Positions 25,001-40,000 of a stretch of 64,000 nucleotides of DNA are shown piece after piece. Under the pieces are notes generated by a model. It ran no database searches. It was not told the origin of the DNA and saw only the letters and a list, made by a program, of their open reading frames with translations. Each line of letters begins with the position of its first letter. The first letter of the stretch is position 1. The translations under genes were made by a program, and so were the position numbers. Source of the stretch: Apoda limacodes (taxonomy: Eukaryota; Arthropoda; Insecta; Lepidoptera; Limacodidae); assembly GCA_946406115.1 (NCBI GenBank), contig OX291540.1:4832563-4896562 (forward strand). The letters run 5' to 3'.

Positions 25001-28000
25001 TTACAGAGATTCATAATGACTAATTTCTTAAACGCGCTGTACAATTCCACCACGACACCGTGACGTCACTATCTGAATTAGTCCTGTAATAATCATTAAA
25101 TATGGAGCTTTTTTGTTTGGTTCAACGAGTGTTACGTCACACTTCTAAAAATTAATAGTTTACTTTGTGTGACATCATAAGGTACACAAATAAGGTTTAG
25201 TGAACAATGGTAATTAATGCCTATCGACCGATCGAGAGTTTAAAAAATGGTTGCCATTATTGTAATATCCCGATCGCCATGGTTTACAGTTAGTACTAGT
25301 AGATCATGATAATTCAGTTTTCGAAGTTATCGATAGTGTTTGTAGCAGGTAATTGGTGTTTTATCATATTGATGTTGTTTATTTGATTTCCTTCTAACTA
25401 GACCTATTGTTATCTTTTAAGGTTTAGACGCCAAGACCGTGGACCTTCTGCCAAGCCCTGGGGCTGGCAACGAATGGGCCAAGTCACTGAAACCTGACTC
25501 AGGTACGATACATGTAAATTTTTAAATTATCTCAGATAAGAATATGGTAATATGGTAACTGGCGCTTACTTGATCGTTACATTTGTCTCAGGGGTAGAGT
25601 AATCGTTTCATAGTGTCTTATTTCATATAAAATTAATTAAAATAGTAATAGGTATGATTATTTCTTTGTTCCTTCGAGAACTTACATAGTTTCTATTTAT
25701 GAGCACACTGTTGTTTCTTGTTACACTAATAAGTTGCAACTGAAAAATTAAAGAAATAGTTATGTTACGACATATCATTATCTATTTTTCTGTAGTTATT
25801 AATCTGAACGGGAATAAAACGTTTCAACTACAAAGCCAAATGTAGTAATAATAAAGTTTTTACAAATAAATAAAGTGTTGCATTCACATTGATATACCTA
25901 CTATGAAATAATATTTTGTTTTATTTTGGATTTGTTGAATTTTTCATCTCTTTTCTTTCAAACACATCTTTAAACATACAGACTAAATTCCAGGTCGCGA
26001 CGATGAGCAAATGTTTGAGTTCGACGGAGAAACGACTTCAGCCATCGTCCCGGAGTCCGTCCTGCCGCACGACCTGGCCGGGAGCTTTTCGATATCCACC
26101 TGGATGAGACACGCGCCACCTCCAGACCACGACAAGCATCGCAAGGAGCACATACTGTGTCTCGCCGACGACCACAGTTAGTACGATAGAGTTACAGTTA
26201 GGGGAAACACATTAGATCATTGATAGTGTACTCGGGATCAGTGGTAGTCAACAGTGGATAACCGGGAGTCAATAGGGAATCATTATGACTATTAACGGGT
26301 TCTTGTAAGTCAAGAGACAAAAAGTTACTCATTTTCAGCGGATACTTGTAAGTCAATAGCAAATCATTGACAGTCAACAGTAGATTGTTGTATGTTAACA
26401 GCAAATTTTGATATTGGTTGCCAACAGAGATCATTTTGATAGTCAACAGTCGCACGCAACGGACAAAGTCATTCATTAGGTTGTTGAATTAGCAAAAGTT
26501 GATCGCAGGTTCGAATCCGACTGGTACACAAGTATGATTATATATAAAGGTATCTTGTAATTAGCATAACCCGCTTAGGTGTTAGTCTAATTTTTTTACA
26601 TTGTAGACAAACCCTTTATTTTGTTGTAATGTGTAGATTACTAAATCCTAGCGTAAAAATCCTAAGTCTGTGACTAAATCATCGATCTTGTTCTCTTAGA
26701 AATGAACCGGCATCACTATGCGCTGTTCGTCCGCAACTGTCGTCTGATCCTGTTGCTGCGACGCGACTTCGGCGACGGAGACCTTAACATCTTCCGGCCC
26801 GCCGAGTGGCGCTGGAAGATACCAGAGGTAACAAAATTGAAGCTACTCTAGGAGTAGAGGCCTCTTTTAGGAGGAGGGAAGTTTAGGCTACAGTCCACTA
26901 CGCTGACCGAGTTTCGATATAAAATGTATCCAGGGCCGCATTTTAAAAGTCGTCCTACTGGTGTATAGTTTCTTGCTGCCTGTAATGTTAAAAAAAAAAT
27001 ATGCTGTCAGTGCTAACCCGAGCTGGGTTTATGAACGCGCCTCTGCGTGTTAAATCCAGACTAGAAACGAAATCCAATATTTCTATGGAATATCTTTGAT
27101 TTACAGGAATAGCTATTTTACAGCTTTATGTGTTTTCTTTTTTTTTCCACCAGGTGTGTGACAACGAATGGCATCACTACGCTGTAAACGTCCGCTTCCC
27201 GAACGTTGAACTATCTATCGACGGAGAACCCTACCGCTCTGCCGACGGCAAGGGCCCAGAGGTCATCGACGACTGGCCTCTGCATCCTGCGCACGGAATC
27301 AACACTACCATGGTCATCGGCGCCTGCTGGCAGGGTGAGCAGACATCTAATTTTATATTAACTGATACCTACCTAAAGACAACCTGGTTAGAGCTGAAAG
27401 TCATAATAGAGGTTGAAATTGGAAAAGAATTATTAATTGTTTGTGTTCTCGGTCGGTGTCATCACGTGGAGTAGCAGTAGTAGTTCAAATTTTTAAATAG
27501 TATATTCGAGTAGCATGTTTTTAAATACTTATTTAAATTAAGAAGGGTAAAAAAAATCGAAAACGGCAACTTTAAACTAAATGAGACAAAAATATTTTCT
27601 GTAAGCGGTAGATTAAATAGAAAATTATCACAAGTGCTGTCTCTTCAGTAGTTTTCTTCGCTTAGGTCGGCTTTGTGATGTGCCGGTTATCACTGCCACC
27701 TACCAACCCTACGAGTCACGTACCGGAAGATCTTTACCACATCATCGGTAATAGCAGTTGATGCAGTATGGCCGGCGACGCTTCGGCTCTCTCTCAACCT
27801 CGCGACCCCCTCTGTGACACCTCGCTATGTTTACGCACACATTTGCACGTATACACACCGTATTTGATTGTGTAGTCCTAGTAGCAACGAATTATGTGGT
27901 TATAGTATGGATGGTTTTGGTAGTGGAGTGACATAATACGAGTCCTATCAGACCGATGTTGTTTACCAGGTACAGAAAGCGACATGAAGCACCACCTGCA

Positions 28001-31000
28001 CGGGTGGCTGGCGGGTCTTGGGGTGCTGCGACACGCCGTGCAGCCCGCGTCGGCTCTCAAGTGTGTCGCTCACTGCCGGGAGGGACTCAGCTTAGCGCCC
28101 GATCTATGTAAGTAAATATTACAACTACTTACTACATTCTTTATTTTTAAAATATTTGTATGTAAGAATCAAATTTGAAAAACACATCATTCGCTGAGGG
28201 AGAGATATTTAAAACGTTATTTTTTGTAAATCAGTGATTCTTAAATAAAAAATCTTTTTGTTATGATAATACTGGTTAAATATACTTTTAATCTGTGGCG
28301 GCGTTACTGTTCCGAGCGTTGATTGGTTGACGCTTGGCGCATGAGCAGTAAGATTTCGCGCCAAACTAAATATCTACTTTTTTGACGTACTAAAATGATA
28401 ATTTTCTGGTGTTATTGAAAAGTTTGAAAACAAAATGGGTGAAGATTCAATTACTACCACCAGATATATATTAAATGTAGCAACAAAAATAACCTGCAAC
28501 CTTTTAAAATATCAAGGAATAGTCATTTTGGTTTGCAATTACATTAAATGTACATATGTAAACAACAACGGCCATTCTCGAAATAAGTTTGTTTTTTAAT
28601 TTCAATAAAAGACATTTTCATAGTTTTGATGAAATCAGCCAGTGTCCTTACTTAATATTTGTTAAGTAATAATAATCGCCTGGTACAGTTTACTTTTCAT
28701 TAACGTCCTCGGTGCGTTCTGGAACAGCTTAGGGTAATTTTAATTTTCTACCGAATGGGTTTTGGAGTGCAAGTTGCATTGGTTTTCTGTCAGTTCTACA
28801 TTAAAATATTATTACTATCCTTGTTGCAAAAGAGGTTTTTTTTACTGGATAATCGATGATAAAAAGTTTTTGAGTGGCAATGGTAAAAAAGTATTTTTAT
28901 TTCAGACCTGAAGTCGGTATCTGTAGAAGGCGACGGTGTGGCGGACGTTGAAACGCTGCTACGTCGTGTCGCGTACGGGGACGCGCGCGCTTTCCCAACA
29001 CCGGGCCGCAGAAATGTGCATGTAGCCACCACTATCACGTAAGTTCCTCGTTATAATTTTGTTATTTTAAAATGTTTAATAGTTCCAAAATAATGATATA
29101 TGTTTGGTGATAAATATCAAATATTTAAGCCAAATGTCTCCACGATATTTCCATTGAAATGATGTACTTATATGCTGGGAGAAGATTTTTAAAAGTTTTT
29201 GGTAATTAAGTTGCAGAAAATAATATTTCTTCAAAACATCAACAAATTTATGCTAATTATAGTTGTTTATACTACATACATAGTAGTATATGTTTATGGG
29301 AACTACTTGATAAATTTAAAAAAACGTCAGACTGTTCGAAAACTTTAAGTTTAAGTGTATAATAAAATAATAACTGAACAGTTGTGACAACGGCCGCATC
29401 ATCAAGGCCAAGCCAGCGGAGTCGTACATCATGGTGCTGCAGCCGCAGACACCCACCATCCTGATCAACGGCACCGACGACGCCGCCCGCGACTACGCGC
29501 ACTTCAGGGCTGGACTACGCGTCTTCCCCGATCTGAGCGTCCATGTGCTGTCCCGGGCCGCTGACGGGGTCAAGGGTCAGTCGCATGTCATGTGTACCTA
29601 AAAACCCATCTTTTTTACATTATTATAGCCTTATAGATAACCCCATTCACTTCTAATAACAATATACCACATACATATTTATTTTATTTAAACTTTTTTA
29701 TATCATATTATTTAGTTACACTAATTAAATTCAAAATTGTGGATAAATAACATATGCCTGCTTAAAACAGTTTTAAAATAAATCAAAGAAAATCCTTTAC
29801 CGCATATGTAAATAGAAAACTATTTTGTATATATCGTAAATTTAAATTATTTATGATGGTTTAATAGTAAAAACAAAAATTTTACATCAATATGTTTATA
29901 AATAGACCTATTACGGAATAGGACCATAACCAATCAATCCACAATCTTATAATTAGACAGAAACTGAAAAGCTTAAATATTGAACATCTTATGAAAGATG
30001 AACAAAAATTAGGAGACAATGTAATTTAATCTCAAATTATTCGTCATTTATTCAATGTAATGATTTATCATAATTCTAATACAATCGTAGGTCTACATTG
30101 TTTTTGTGACAGTCAACCGTTTCCTTATTGCAAACGTTCTCGGAGTTTTTCTTCAAGCTGCATGGCCGCCTTAATCGGTATCAGTTATTTATTTTATATG
30201 ATTGCAGAGGCTGAAACTCAGAAGCTCGACTCTTGTGTGATGTCGGTGTACCCGGCTCTGAACCCTGACCACGAGGCGCTTTCGCTGCGGGACGCGTCCG
30301 ACCTCCCGCTGCGGTACGACATACGTGCTGCCGTCACACGAGACGGGGTCATACTTACCGGATCCGATACCGTACACAACTACCAAAAGGTACGTTATAC
30401 TCAAATTTTCTATCTGAAAGTGTCAGATGGACACCATCATTTATTTTGAATATTACAAATACACTAAATTATTGGTGGGTCCGATCTGTGACTCTCTGAA
30501 ACCGATCGAATTCCGCTGAATCGTTTAACTAACCAGTAAGGTTACACAATTTTACAAAATTCTTCTTTATTCTGAAGCAAGGACACTTTTTTATTTTGAT
30601 TAATTTTCAATTCAATTTTCAAATAGATTCTGGTATTGACTTTGCTGATATTTTCTAAAGTTACTCATTGTGTTAGACACAGATGTAGAAAGAACGGTGA
30701 AACGCGCTCATACTTATTTCAGCAATGTATTTATAACATGAATTAATTACATACATACATAGACAATATTTCCAACTATGTTATTGTGTTATCAACCAGA
30801 TTAAGTAGGATTTATTCAGATTTAGTTCTTGAACCAGCGCGTTATCTCCGTTTTGTCCATTTAGAGTACGATGTTTTGTGACCTCAATGTTCTATCACTG
30901 TGCGTTCCTAACAATTTGGATTAAATTAATCAACAAGAAAAGTCTTGTCTTATAATAAATATCAAAATTTGTCAAAATTTGTAGGTGTAAGTAGATAAAG

Positions 31001-34000
31001 ATTTTGAACATGGCTAGTTTACTAACGTTTTACGGGTTCCAGTTACAAGTATCGCTGTAACTGGACGTATCGTAAATCTATCTGTACATAGATTTATAAC
31101 AATGAAAGGCTTTTTTTAAAATCAAATATATCTTGAGTAAGATTTGTTTTTTCATGTAGTGTTGGTATAATTCAGGTGCTGCGCGACATCGAGTACAGCA
31201 ACAAGAAGCCCGCTTACTACCTGAACCGCGTGTTCAAGCTGTCCTGCTCAGAGCTGAACGGCCGGTTCACCAGCAACGAATACGTGCAGACTGTGAGTGT
31301 TCTCGCCCAATTCATCTACCTACATTAATGATTATCTGGGTGCCAAGACGAATCGCAAAGGCACTACCTACCTTTTCTCGAAGCGCTCCGTCGTTTTTTA
31401 CACGCTTTATATTAGCTTCACCTGTATGTTTGTATGTTTGTTTGTAACCGACTTCTTTGGGCGCGATTTTGAACCACTTTAAACGGCCAGATTTCGTTCA
31501 AACTTTGTAGATTTATTGAGGACCGATGACAATACACTAATTTGATAAAATTATTCCATTTTTCAATTTGCAAAATATGATTTTTTTTAATTTATATAAT
31601 TTTCATCTATAGTCGATAAGGTAAGAAAATTAATTAAAATTTAAAAAATACACAAAATATCTTGATTCATCTAACTAACAAGGCTATAATACTAAAAATA
31701 GTTGCCAAAATAAGGTGATAAAAATTTTTCGATCGTAAAGCACTCTCTGATGCTTCGCATCATGAGTCGTGCAATAGTTTAAAATTAAAAAAACAAGCTA
31801 TTATAAATAATCCAAACTAAAAAGTAGAAAATAAATAATAGTTTAAAAAAACTAAAAAATAGAAAATAAATTTTAATGAATTTAAATTAAGAAACTAGTG
31901 TTAAAAATTTCAATGAATATAAATTAATAATAGTGTGAATAAAAAAAAAAATATTTTATTTTAAAAAAATCGTGGAGTGCTTTTTAAGATATTATCGAAA
32001 TGATAATCACTCTACTCATATCTGTCAATAAAATATTTATAACTATTGACACCATGCACCCCACGCTTTTTTAAAATAAAATATTTTATTCACACTATTA
32101 TTAATTTATATTCATTGAAATTTTTAACACTATTTTCTTAAATTAAATTCATTAAAATTTATTTTCTATTTTTTAGTTCGGTTTTCTATAAAAAGCGTGT
32201 TTTTTAGTTTTTTTAAACTATTATTTTTTGAACCCTTAATAACTTGAGTTTGGATTATACCAGATGAACAAGATTCTCGGGATATGATGTCAATAGTGGA
32301 CCTATTAAACATTAAAACTATTTTTAACTAATTGCATAGATCTTACACTTTAGATTTTATTGATATAAGAAAAACCCCGATTTAGTCGCTGACTCACTGA
32401 TGATCATTAAAATTTTTAGGGTACTTCTAGAAGTCCTAGAAAGCTGACATTTTGTATGTAAGCTACTTTTAGTACACAAACATCAAAAAAAATCTAAAAC
32501 TTGGAATTCTGAACCTACCAACCCCTTAAACAAGGGGATGAAAGTTTGTCTGAGACTTTCACAAATTTTGATGGTAGAGCTCTGAAAACTAATATGGGGA
32601 CTCCTTGTTATAAATATGTAATAAAATACATATTTTAGGATTTTAGTAAATCACTCCCCACCCATTAAATATTACCCTAAAAATTATAGGTCTTCCCTTC
32701 CCATAAACTTAATTACATGCTAGTGATCTAATTTATACAAGTACACATACTTCTTATAAGAAATTCAAAATATGTTTTTCAGGTTTTTAAAAAAAATTAT
32801 CCCTCAACCCCTTAAATTAGGGGATCAAGTATTTATGTGGCTTTCACCAGGTTTCAGAATATTACTACATTATACTTATATATACTTATATATTATACTT
32901 ATATTATACGAATAATATTACTATACTTATGTACTTTGTTAATAATTAAAATGTGGTGACAAGTATTTGCAAAATAAAACTTCTATGGAGATGGGAAATG
33001 ACAATGATGTAGGTCCTGATTGTTGTAAGATAAAAATCGTAATAAGCTGTATCTAAGGTCGGACTTCAAAATCTAATGACATAGTAAACTACTCAACTTA
33101 TCTCGTCTTGGCAACATTATACATAAAATTTCTCTCTCTCTCTCTCTGTGACTTTTCGAAATAAATATTTTAAAAATAAAAATCAACTGTCAGATATGAT
33201 AATATACAATTTTTTTTTTTGCTGTTAAATTATGCTAGCAAAATTATTTTCATTACCCATATGCTCTGTATTATTTGACATAACCCCTCCTTAAGTATTT
33301 CATATTTCATAGGCCAACCACAGAAACGGATTCGAAGCTGTTTTCAATTCGAACTCAATAAGATCTGAAACCACTAAAAATCCCACAACAGAGCCAATTC
33401 AAATCAAACCATTAATTAATTATCATTAATTCAAGTTATAACTTTTAATGCAGTAATAAGGTCTCAATTAGTTCTAATTCACACCATGCCCGTGGTACCA
33501 AAGCCCAGTGTTCGATGTTGCCCAAATTGATAGGCATAACCATCACTTAGCTACAATCTGCATTGCATTCTGCTTACAAAACTGTCTACCATTGAGTGAA
33601 TCCTTATGCTTCGTGTTAGTTTTTAAGGTGATGGCACCGACATACCCAAACGAGTTCAGTTTGCAAGAATTAGATTAATTTTGTTACTGTCCTGAGTAGA
33701 CTTCTTGACGTGAAAAAAATATATGTTATAGTACAAACCTTAATTAAGTGGATTTGCTAATCCTACTTATATTATAAATTTGAAAGTTTGTATGTCTGGT
33801 TGGATGTTTGTTACTCAATCACACTTCAACCACTGGACCAATTGGAATAAAACTTGGCATACATATAGGTTAGGTCCTGGAATAGCATATAGGCTACTTT
33901 AAGACTTAAGTTGCTGCGGTTAACTATAACAGAGTTAAACGGATTATTGCTGCACCTATAGCATGCTATAGCAATTCATTAGTATAACTAATTAATTAAT

Positions 34001-37000
34001 TAATTGGAGTTAACTAAGGAGTTCCACGCCGATAACCGATTTTAGGGCGGGCGGAGCCGCTGGCAAAGTCTAGTATCATAATAATTTGGCTATTGAAACA
34101 TTTAGAAAAAAATTGTGACGCATCAGAACGGTATCATACATTTTATATGGTTGCGTTCACATTTCTTTGATGCCGTGTGTTGTGACGGCTTATGTTGTGT
34201 CGCATCATAAGCGATCCCGGTCAGAACGGGCGAGACTAGTGTGCACGCATCAGTGTTGTGCTGTGATGCGTCAGAGCCGCAAGTTTGGACGACGAGCAGC
34301 TGATTGAATACGTCCGACAATATAAAGTAATTTATAATCCAAAATGTAAAGGATATAAGGATCAAGCTATTAGAGCAGCTATTTGGGAGGAGATAGGAGA
34401 AAAAATGAAACAACCTCGTAAGTAAAGTGCTTTTATTTAATTATGCCTTATAGCTTGAATTTGCCGTGGAACTTATCCCTCGGAACTTACAAAATAGTTT
34501 TTATATGCTCTGTGAACTTGAATTGCTTCTGGTGATTTTTTTATATATAAAGGGCCATTGTCTGCGAAACCACTGTTGCAAACCTCAATTTTCTCCGCCA
34601 ATATTTCTTCAGTTTCTTGTGTATTTTGATTAAGGTTATGGAGGCATAGAGCAGCAAGTACAATCTTGTACGGTTGTACTTGCAAAAGTTCTTGAAACAC
34701 TCTAAATCTCGCTCGTAATATACCGAATGCATTCTCTACAATGCGGCAAGCACGCGATAAACGATAATTAAAAATGTTGTTTGCATCATTGTTAAATGAT
34801 TTTACTAAATAGGTTTTTGATGGAAATGCCGCCTCTGTCACAATACTGTAAGGTAAAAATTCAGTATTTTGGCTTAACGGGTTATTCAGTGGCACATTTA
34901 ACTGACAGTTTTCAAACATTTTCCCCATTAATGACTCTTGGTATATATCACTATTTCTCCCTTACGCCCCTATATCTACCATAATAAATCTGTAATGGGC
35001 GTCAACAAGTGCAACACAATAGAATGCTAATTTTTGCAGCTAAAATAAGTTGAGCCGGCATTTATTGGGCATATTATAGTAACGTGTTTTCCGTCCAGTA
35101 ATCCAAGACAATTTGGTTTTACAATGTTGTATTCTCTCTCCATATTTGTTCTGTAGGTTTGGACATTACAATAGGTGCCAAATTCTTCCATATTGCAGTA
35201 CATACTTTACAAACATGATTTTTACTGTAGAAAAACTCATGCGATAACTGAACGCCAATGACCGATAGAAGTTTCCAGTTGCCAAAAATCTGTAAAATAA
35301 AACATATGGTTTTTTTTTAAGCGGATAAATGTAAAGATGATTGGATTAAATTATGAAATGCCTATGTAAACGCAATAAAACGTTGTAAACATAAAAAGTG
35401 GTCAGGCCGCTAAATCTATTATACCATGGAAGTATAAAGAGCAGATCATTTTTTTACAGCCGTATATGGAATCGCGGGCTACAGTAACAAATCTTGAGTC
35501 ACTACTAATTTCAACAGAATCTCAATCAGACACTCATTCTAAAGAATCTGAATCAGATACCACTCAATCTCAATTAGTAAGCCGCTCACCAACGTCACAG
35601 TCTAGGAGACCTGTACGAAATAAAACCAACTTACATGATATATACGATTTGATGAAATCTTCGCATGATTTGCGACTTCAAAAACAACAAAACAAGCTGC
35701 AAGATAAAGAAATGGATGAAATTGACTTGGTCTTTCTTAGTATGAGCAAGGCCGTAGAAAAGCTTCCCCAACTCGAACAGTTCAAAATAAATTAAGATTT
35801 GCACACTGCTATATCGCAAGCCGAAATACGCATACTTAAAGCAAAAGACCAAATTCGCAGAACACCAATCAATGCAACTCGGCAGATTATTTCTGAGCAG
35901 CAAAAACAAGGACTGCAGTCACCCGTTCACATATCCACATCCATGCTGTCATTCCCAAGTACATCAACCTCCGCCTTTTTAACACCTCAATCCACAGCAC
36001 CATTGGACCGACACCGAAATTGGAATCGGAACGACAGGATTTTTATCTGTGTATGTACAATTTTCTGAGGAAGATAATTCATATGAAAAATAAAAATCTT
36101 ACCTTAAACATACACCAAGTTTTTTTTTTGTCAATAGGTTTACGAAATTTTGTCCGTAACGATTGATTTCTTAAACTGTGCCTTAGACATTCTTCACTAC
36201 ACTTACTTCGTAGTTGAGGATTTTTGTTGTGAGAAGAGTGTTATTGTCTGATATTTTCGATTTTTTAGTTTAAAATGTGCGGCGTAGGCAAACACAACCC
36301 TGCATGGAGTGTATTTTATTTACTTCTGAGGTTCCCCGAGGGTTTTCTAAGATCCCTACGCCTATTAAATATAAGTAAAAAATATGATAGGTAAGTAATA
36401 GCACTATCTACATGTTAAAGGTATAATGCATTGTTTAATTGTATAGATTCAAACACCCACACGAATTAAAATATAGTAATCACTTTACTTACTGCTCCAT
36501 ATAGTGTCATCATCAAATCGAATTGGATAATGCTTGTCCTTATTTTATAAAGTTGGTAAGGTACTGATAAAGTTAGCTTTTCACAAACAAAACCTATTAA
36601 ACATATAAGTAGGTAAACTTCATAAAAAAAATCGTCATTGGCGCCAAATGCGCAAGTTCACTTATCACAACATTTACTTTCCAATCTATGTTTCTCTTTT
36701 GCTCTAATATACCAAAAAGAGATAGACCAATCTTAAATGATATAAGAAAAAAACGCAATAAAATTCAATATTCATATACTCAATAGATGCAAATACACAG
36801 CTCTGGGAGAGGGCTATGTATTTGTTCCTTTTGCTGTTGAAACCATGGGCCCATGGGGGTCGGTTGCCCATAAATTTTATAATGAAATGTCTAAACTTTT
36901 GGTTGACGCATCTCGTGACCAGCAGCCTGGCCGTTACTTGGCACAAAGAATAAGTTTAGCCATACAAAAAGGAAACGCTGCCATCCTTCTGAGCACTATG

Positions 37001-40000
37001 CCACAATGCAATCGTTCGTTTAGCATTGGTATCAAAAATATCAAAATTTTAGTATCATCTGTAACAAACTGTCATGCGTTCGTTTACGATATTTTTGTTA
37101 TTTTTGTCACTTTAGCCACCTAAAAATAAAACTTTAGACCCATGTCTGTAGGTGGGGTTTATGTATTAATCTGTCAAACTGTCTATACAAATTCATTGTT
37201 TATGGTAGTGTGTGTGTGTTTTATCGAAGTGTGTGTACGTCAACCGTTCGTTTTGCAACCAAATATATTGACAGTATTTAGTTTAAAAACTCGCAATCAA
37301 ACACTTAAGGGTAAATATGATTATTAACCGACAGGTTACCGTTTTAAACGCTGACGCCACAATTCCGTGAACTACAACTGATAAAAAAAATCAGACTAAG
37401 CATACCGATCTATACTTTTATAATTAACATATAAAGCTAGTGATTTTGTATGTTTGAACGCGCTCATTGATTTATTTTAAAGATGAACTGTTTATTAGGA
37501 AAAGTTAGAAGCTAGGTGGTAGAGCCAAGTTATAAGGAGCGAAGTAGTAACTTAATGGGGGTTAAATGGCGGGGACAGCTGGTAACGGATAAAAACGTTT
37601 TATCTTAAAAAACTTATTTACTTCTGCTGCTGTTCTGTATGGTACATAAAACGGTGTTTATTTGGACAGTTGACAGTAGTCCACCCTCACATGTCTGGGG
37701 CCGAGGCTGGCCTGTCCCGCGAGATGCATCCAAGTGGAATGGCTGACAAGATGGACGCCGTTGCAATAGACAAACAGGTAAGTACAATTTCCTTGTCAAA
37801 TAACCAGTTAAATTCTAAAAGTCAACTTACAAATCACTGGCTTAATCTTAAAAAGTCCAACACAACTTGGGACTTGGCCTATTAGATTTTTTAGAAAAAA
37901 AAAACCACCACTTAATAGCATCGTCACACGCGAACAAAACTAAAATAAATTAAAATAATTGAACTTTTTGAACTCGTTGAAGCTACTTTCGCTTGTTTTA
38001 CAGAAAGATTTTTAGTGTGTTTAATTCGGAAGCATTAATAGCATTGAATGCGCTTCTATGCTTTTATAGTGAGCGCATAATGTATTGCGTATTTGTGCGT
38101 CTTGTGCGTACAGTTTAATAGGAATTTCCGCGAACGCTGTGGTTGTGGAATATCTACCGACTAAGTTTTACCCCAGGAACTACAGTATGGGGTTCTTGGG
38201 GTCTAAGGTTCATTTCAAGTTCATTTAAATTATGTTAATACCAATACCAATATTATCGTTATTAATTTATCGGTATAGGCCACTGTATCATCGTCGATAT
38301 ATTACACATTTCTTGAACTCCGAGGATTTTATTGGTAAACGCAAAAAAGCTTTAACGAAATATCGTTAACTGACAATAGTCAGTTTTAATTCTAATTTTG
38401 ACACTATTTTTTGTTAGGCTGACGGCGGGGAGTCCCCAGCGACCAAGGTACAGTCCCCGCGCGTGTTCGCTGCGCACGCGATGCATTCCCCGCACTCTGC
38501 AGATCTTCCCCCGCCACGACTGCTCGAGATTCACCAGGAACATAACGCTAACAGTAAGTAGTGTACCATTTTTAACGAGGTTTTTGTCTTTCCACGAGCT
38601 CAATGATAAAAACTCACTCACCTTTTACAGAATTTAATAACGGCTCATATTTAAAAAAAACCGTGCATAATCTTTAACTGTACTTTAAATTTGGATATTT
38701 ATATAACTTGGATATTTTGGACAAATCGCACAGCCCCATCTGGTCCCAAACTAAGTAAGGCTTTTTACATTTATACCAGACAACGGACACAAATTCTTGT
38801 ACTTTTTTTGTAAATACATACATAAACATAGAAAACACCCAGACTCGAGATAAATGTTATTTTTTATCAAATGAATGTTTGTCCTGTCCAGGGATAGAAC
38901 CCATGCATGTGAGCAGGCAGGTCATTACCTACTGAGCCAGTGGGACTGCCACAGTATTTACATTTTCCTTCCTTTTAAATATTTTCCTGCATTTGTCTTT
39001 TTGTTACTTAAAGAGGGACTTTGGTAGAATTTTCACAAGTTTATGTAGGTAAAATTATACCAAAGTATTATAATAAAATTATTAAATATATACATACCTA
39101 ATTTGAAAATTATACCAAAGAGGCAGTAACGAAAAGACAAACTAATATATATAAATATATATATTTTAACGATTTTTGTCTGGATTTTTTATTTTGTAAG
39201 ATCAGATTAAATTTTCAAACAGCTACAAAACCGTATTATGTGTTTTCGATCTGCTTCACATTTTTCATAACTGTTGCAGACTACGTGGCGCTGGTGATCG
39301 GCGTTATATCGGCGGGTGTGGTGGTGCTTGCGGCCGGCATAGTGTTGATCCGCACCCGCGCAGCTCGCGCACCCCAAGCACCCCGCCGCCTGCCCCCAAA
39401 CGATTCGGAGATGGCCTGGGATGACTCAGCACTGACCATCATTGTGAATCCCATGGACCAGGTACTACTTCGACAAAATTACTTTCGAAACCGCTTAAAA
39501 CTAGTGTTTTGTGCAAGTTTAATGGCAAAATTTAAGCATCTATATAACGAATAAAATATTTGATACAAACCATGTGCTGTAAATATTAAATATTAATATT
39601 CGTTTTTTCGCCTCAGCTCTTGTTAGTTGCATTATCTAACAGTGGCGGAAGTCGTATTCTTAAATTTTGTCCTAAAATAAGAAACATATTCTAATCTCTT
39701 CGACACGCTTTTTTAAACTAAATACGATCTATATTTAATACGATACCTAATAGGTCTCTATTGTGGAATCATCATAGTCTGTGTGTTCCTGTTGTCTTGT
39801 CGCGGCAAGCTATACTTGTAGTCACAAGGCTAATACATCGTAACTGACGCAGGGTCCTCCGGAGTGCGGGAAGGCCGAGGAGGCAGACAGCTCCGACGGG
39901 GAGTCCTGCTCTGACTCGGACTCCGAGCATCGCGACTCCTCCGACGATGAGGAAGAGGGTAAGAACACACTTTTGTACACCTTTTCAGCTGACAACACAT

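Larger units (their letters stand above)
24643..31175 (+). other. Cals introns between exons D and M
   Basis: These introns are short (about 0.3-0.9 kb) and AT-rich: 24643-25421, 25503-25993, 26177-26699, 26828-27153, 27335-27969, 28108-28905, 29039-29381, 29576-30207 and 30390-31175. A degenerate 20-21-bp repeat lies in 26198-26475 and a lone B-box (ggttcgaatcc, 26508-26518) in the same intron. The intron between exons C and D (24079-24441) holds a reverse Helitron-like end (ctactagctgctccgcctgc) at about 24241. Nothing else is recognisable. Confidence 0.8.
34105..36100. mobile_element. Decayed PIF/Harbinger element
   Basis: The element carries the two gene types usual for this superfamily: a DDE transposase (minus strand, about 34473-35335) and a DNA-binding accessory protein, here of MADF-BESS type (plus strand, about 34285-36057). 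Unusually, the transposase lies between the two halves of the accessory gene. I could not find convincing terminal inverted repeats, so the borders are approximate. Both genes are broken. Confidence 0.7.
31293..37669 (+). other. Cals intron 13 (6.4 kb)
   Basis: It separates exons M and N and is filled with repeats: a foldback element (about 31430-32260), a low-copy internal repeat (32330-32870), a Lep1-like copy (33765-34075), a Harbinger element (about 34105-36100), a LINE remnant (36795-36985) and a dispersed repeat (36990-37262). A (TC)n run lies near 33130. The stretches 32880-33760, 36100-36790 and 37263-37669 show nothing I recognise. Confidence 0.8.
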
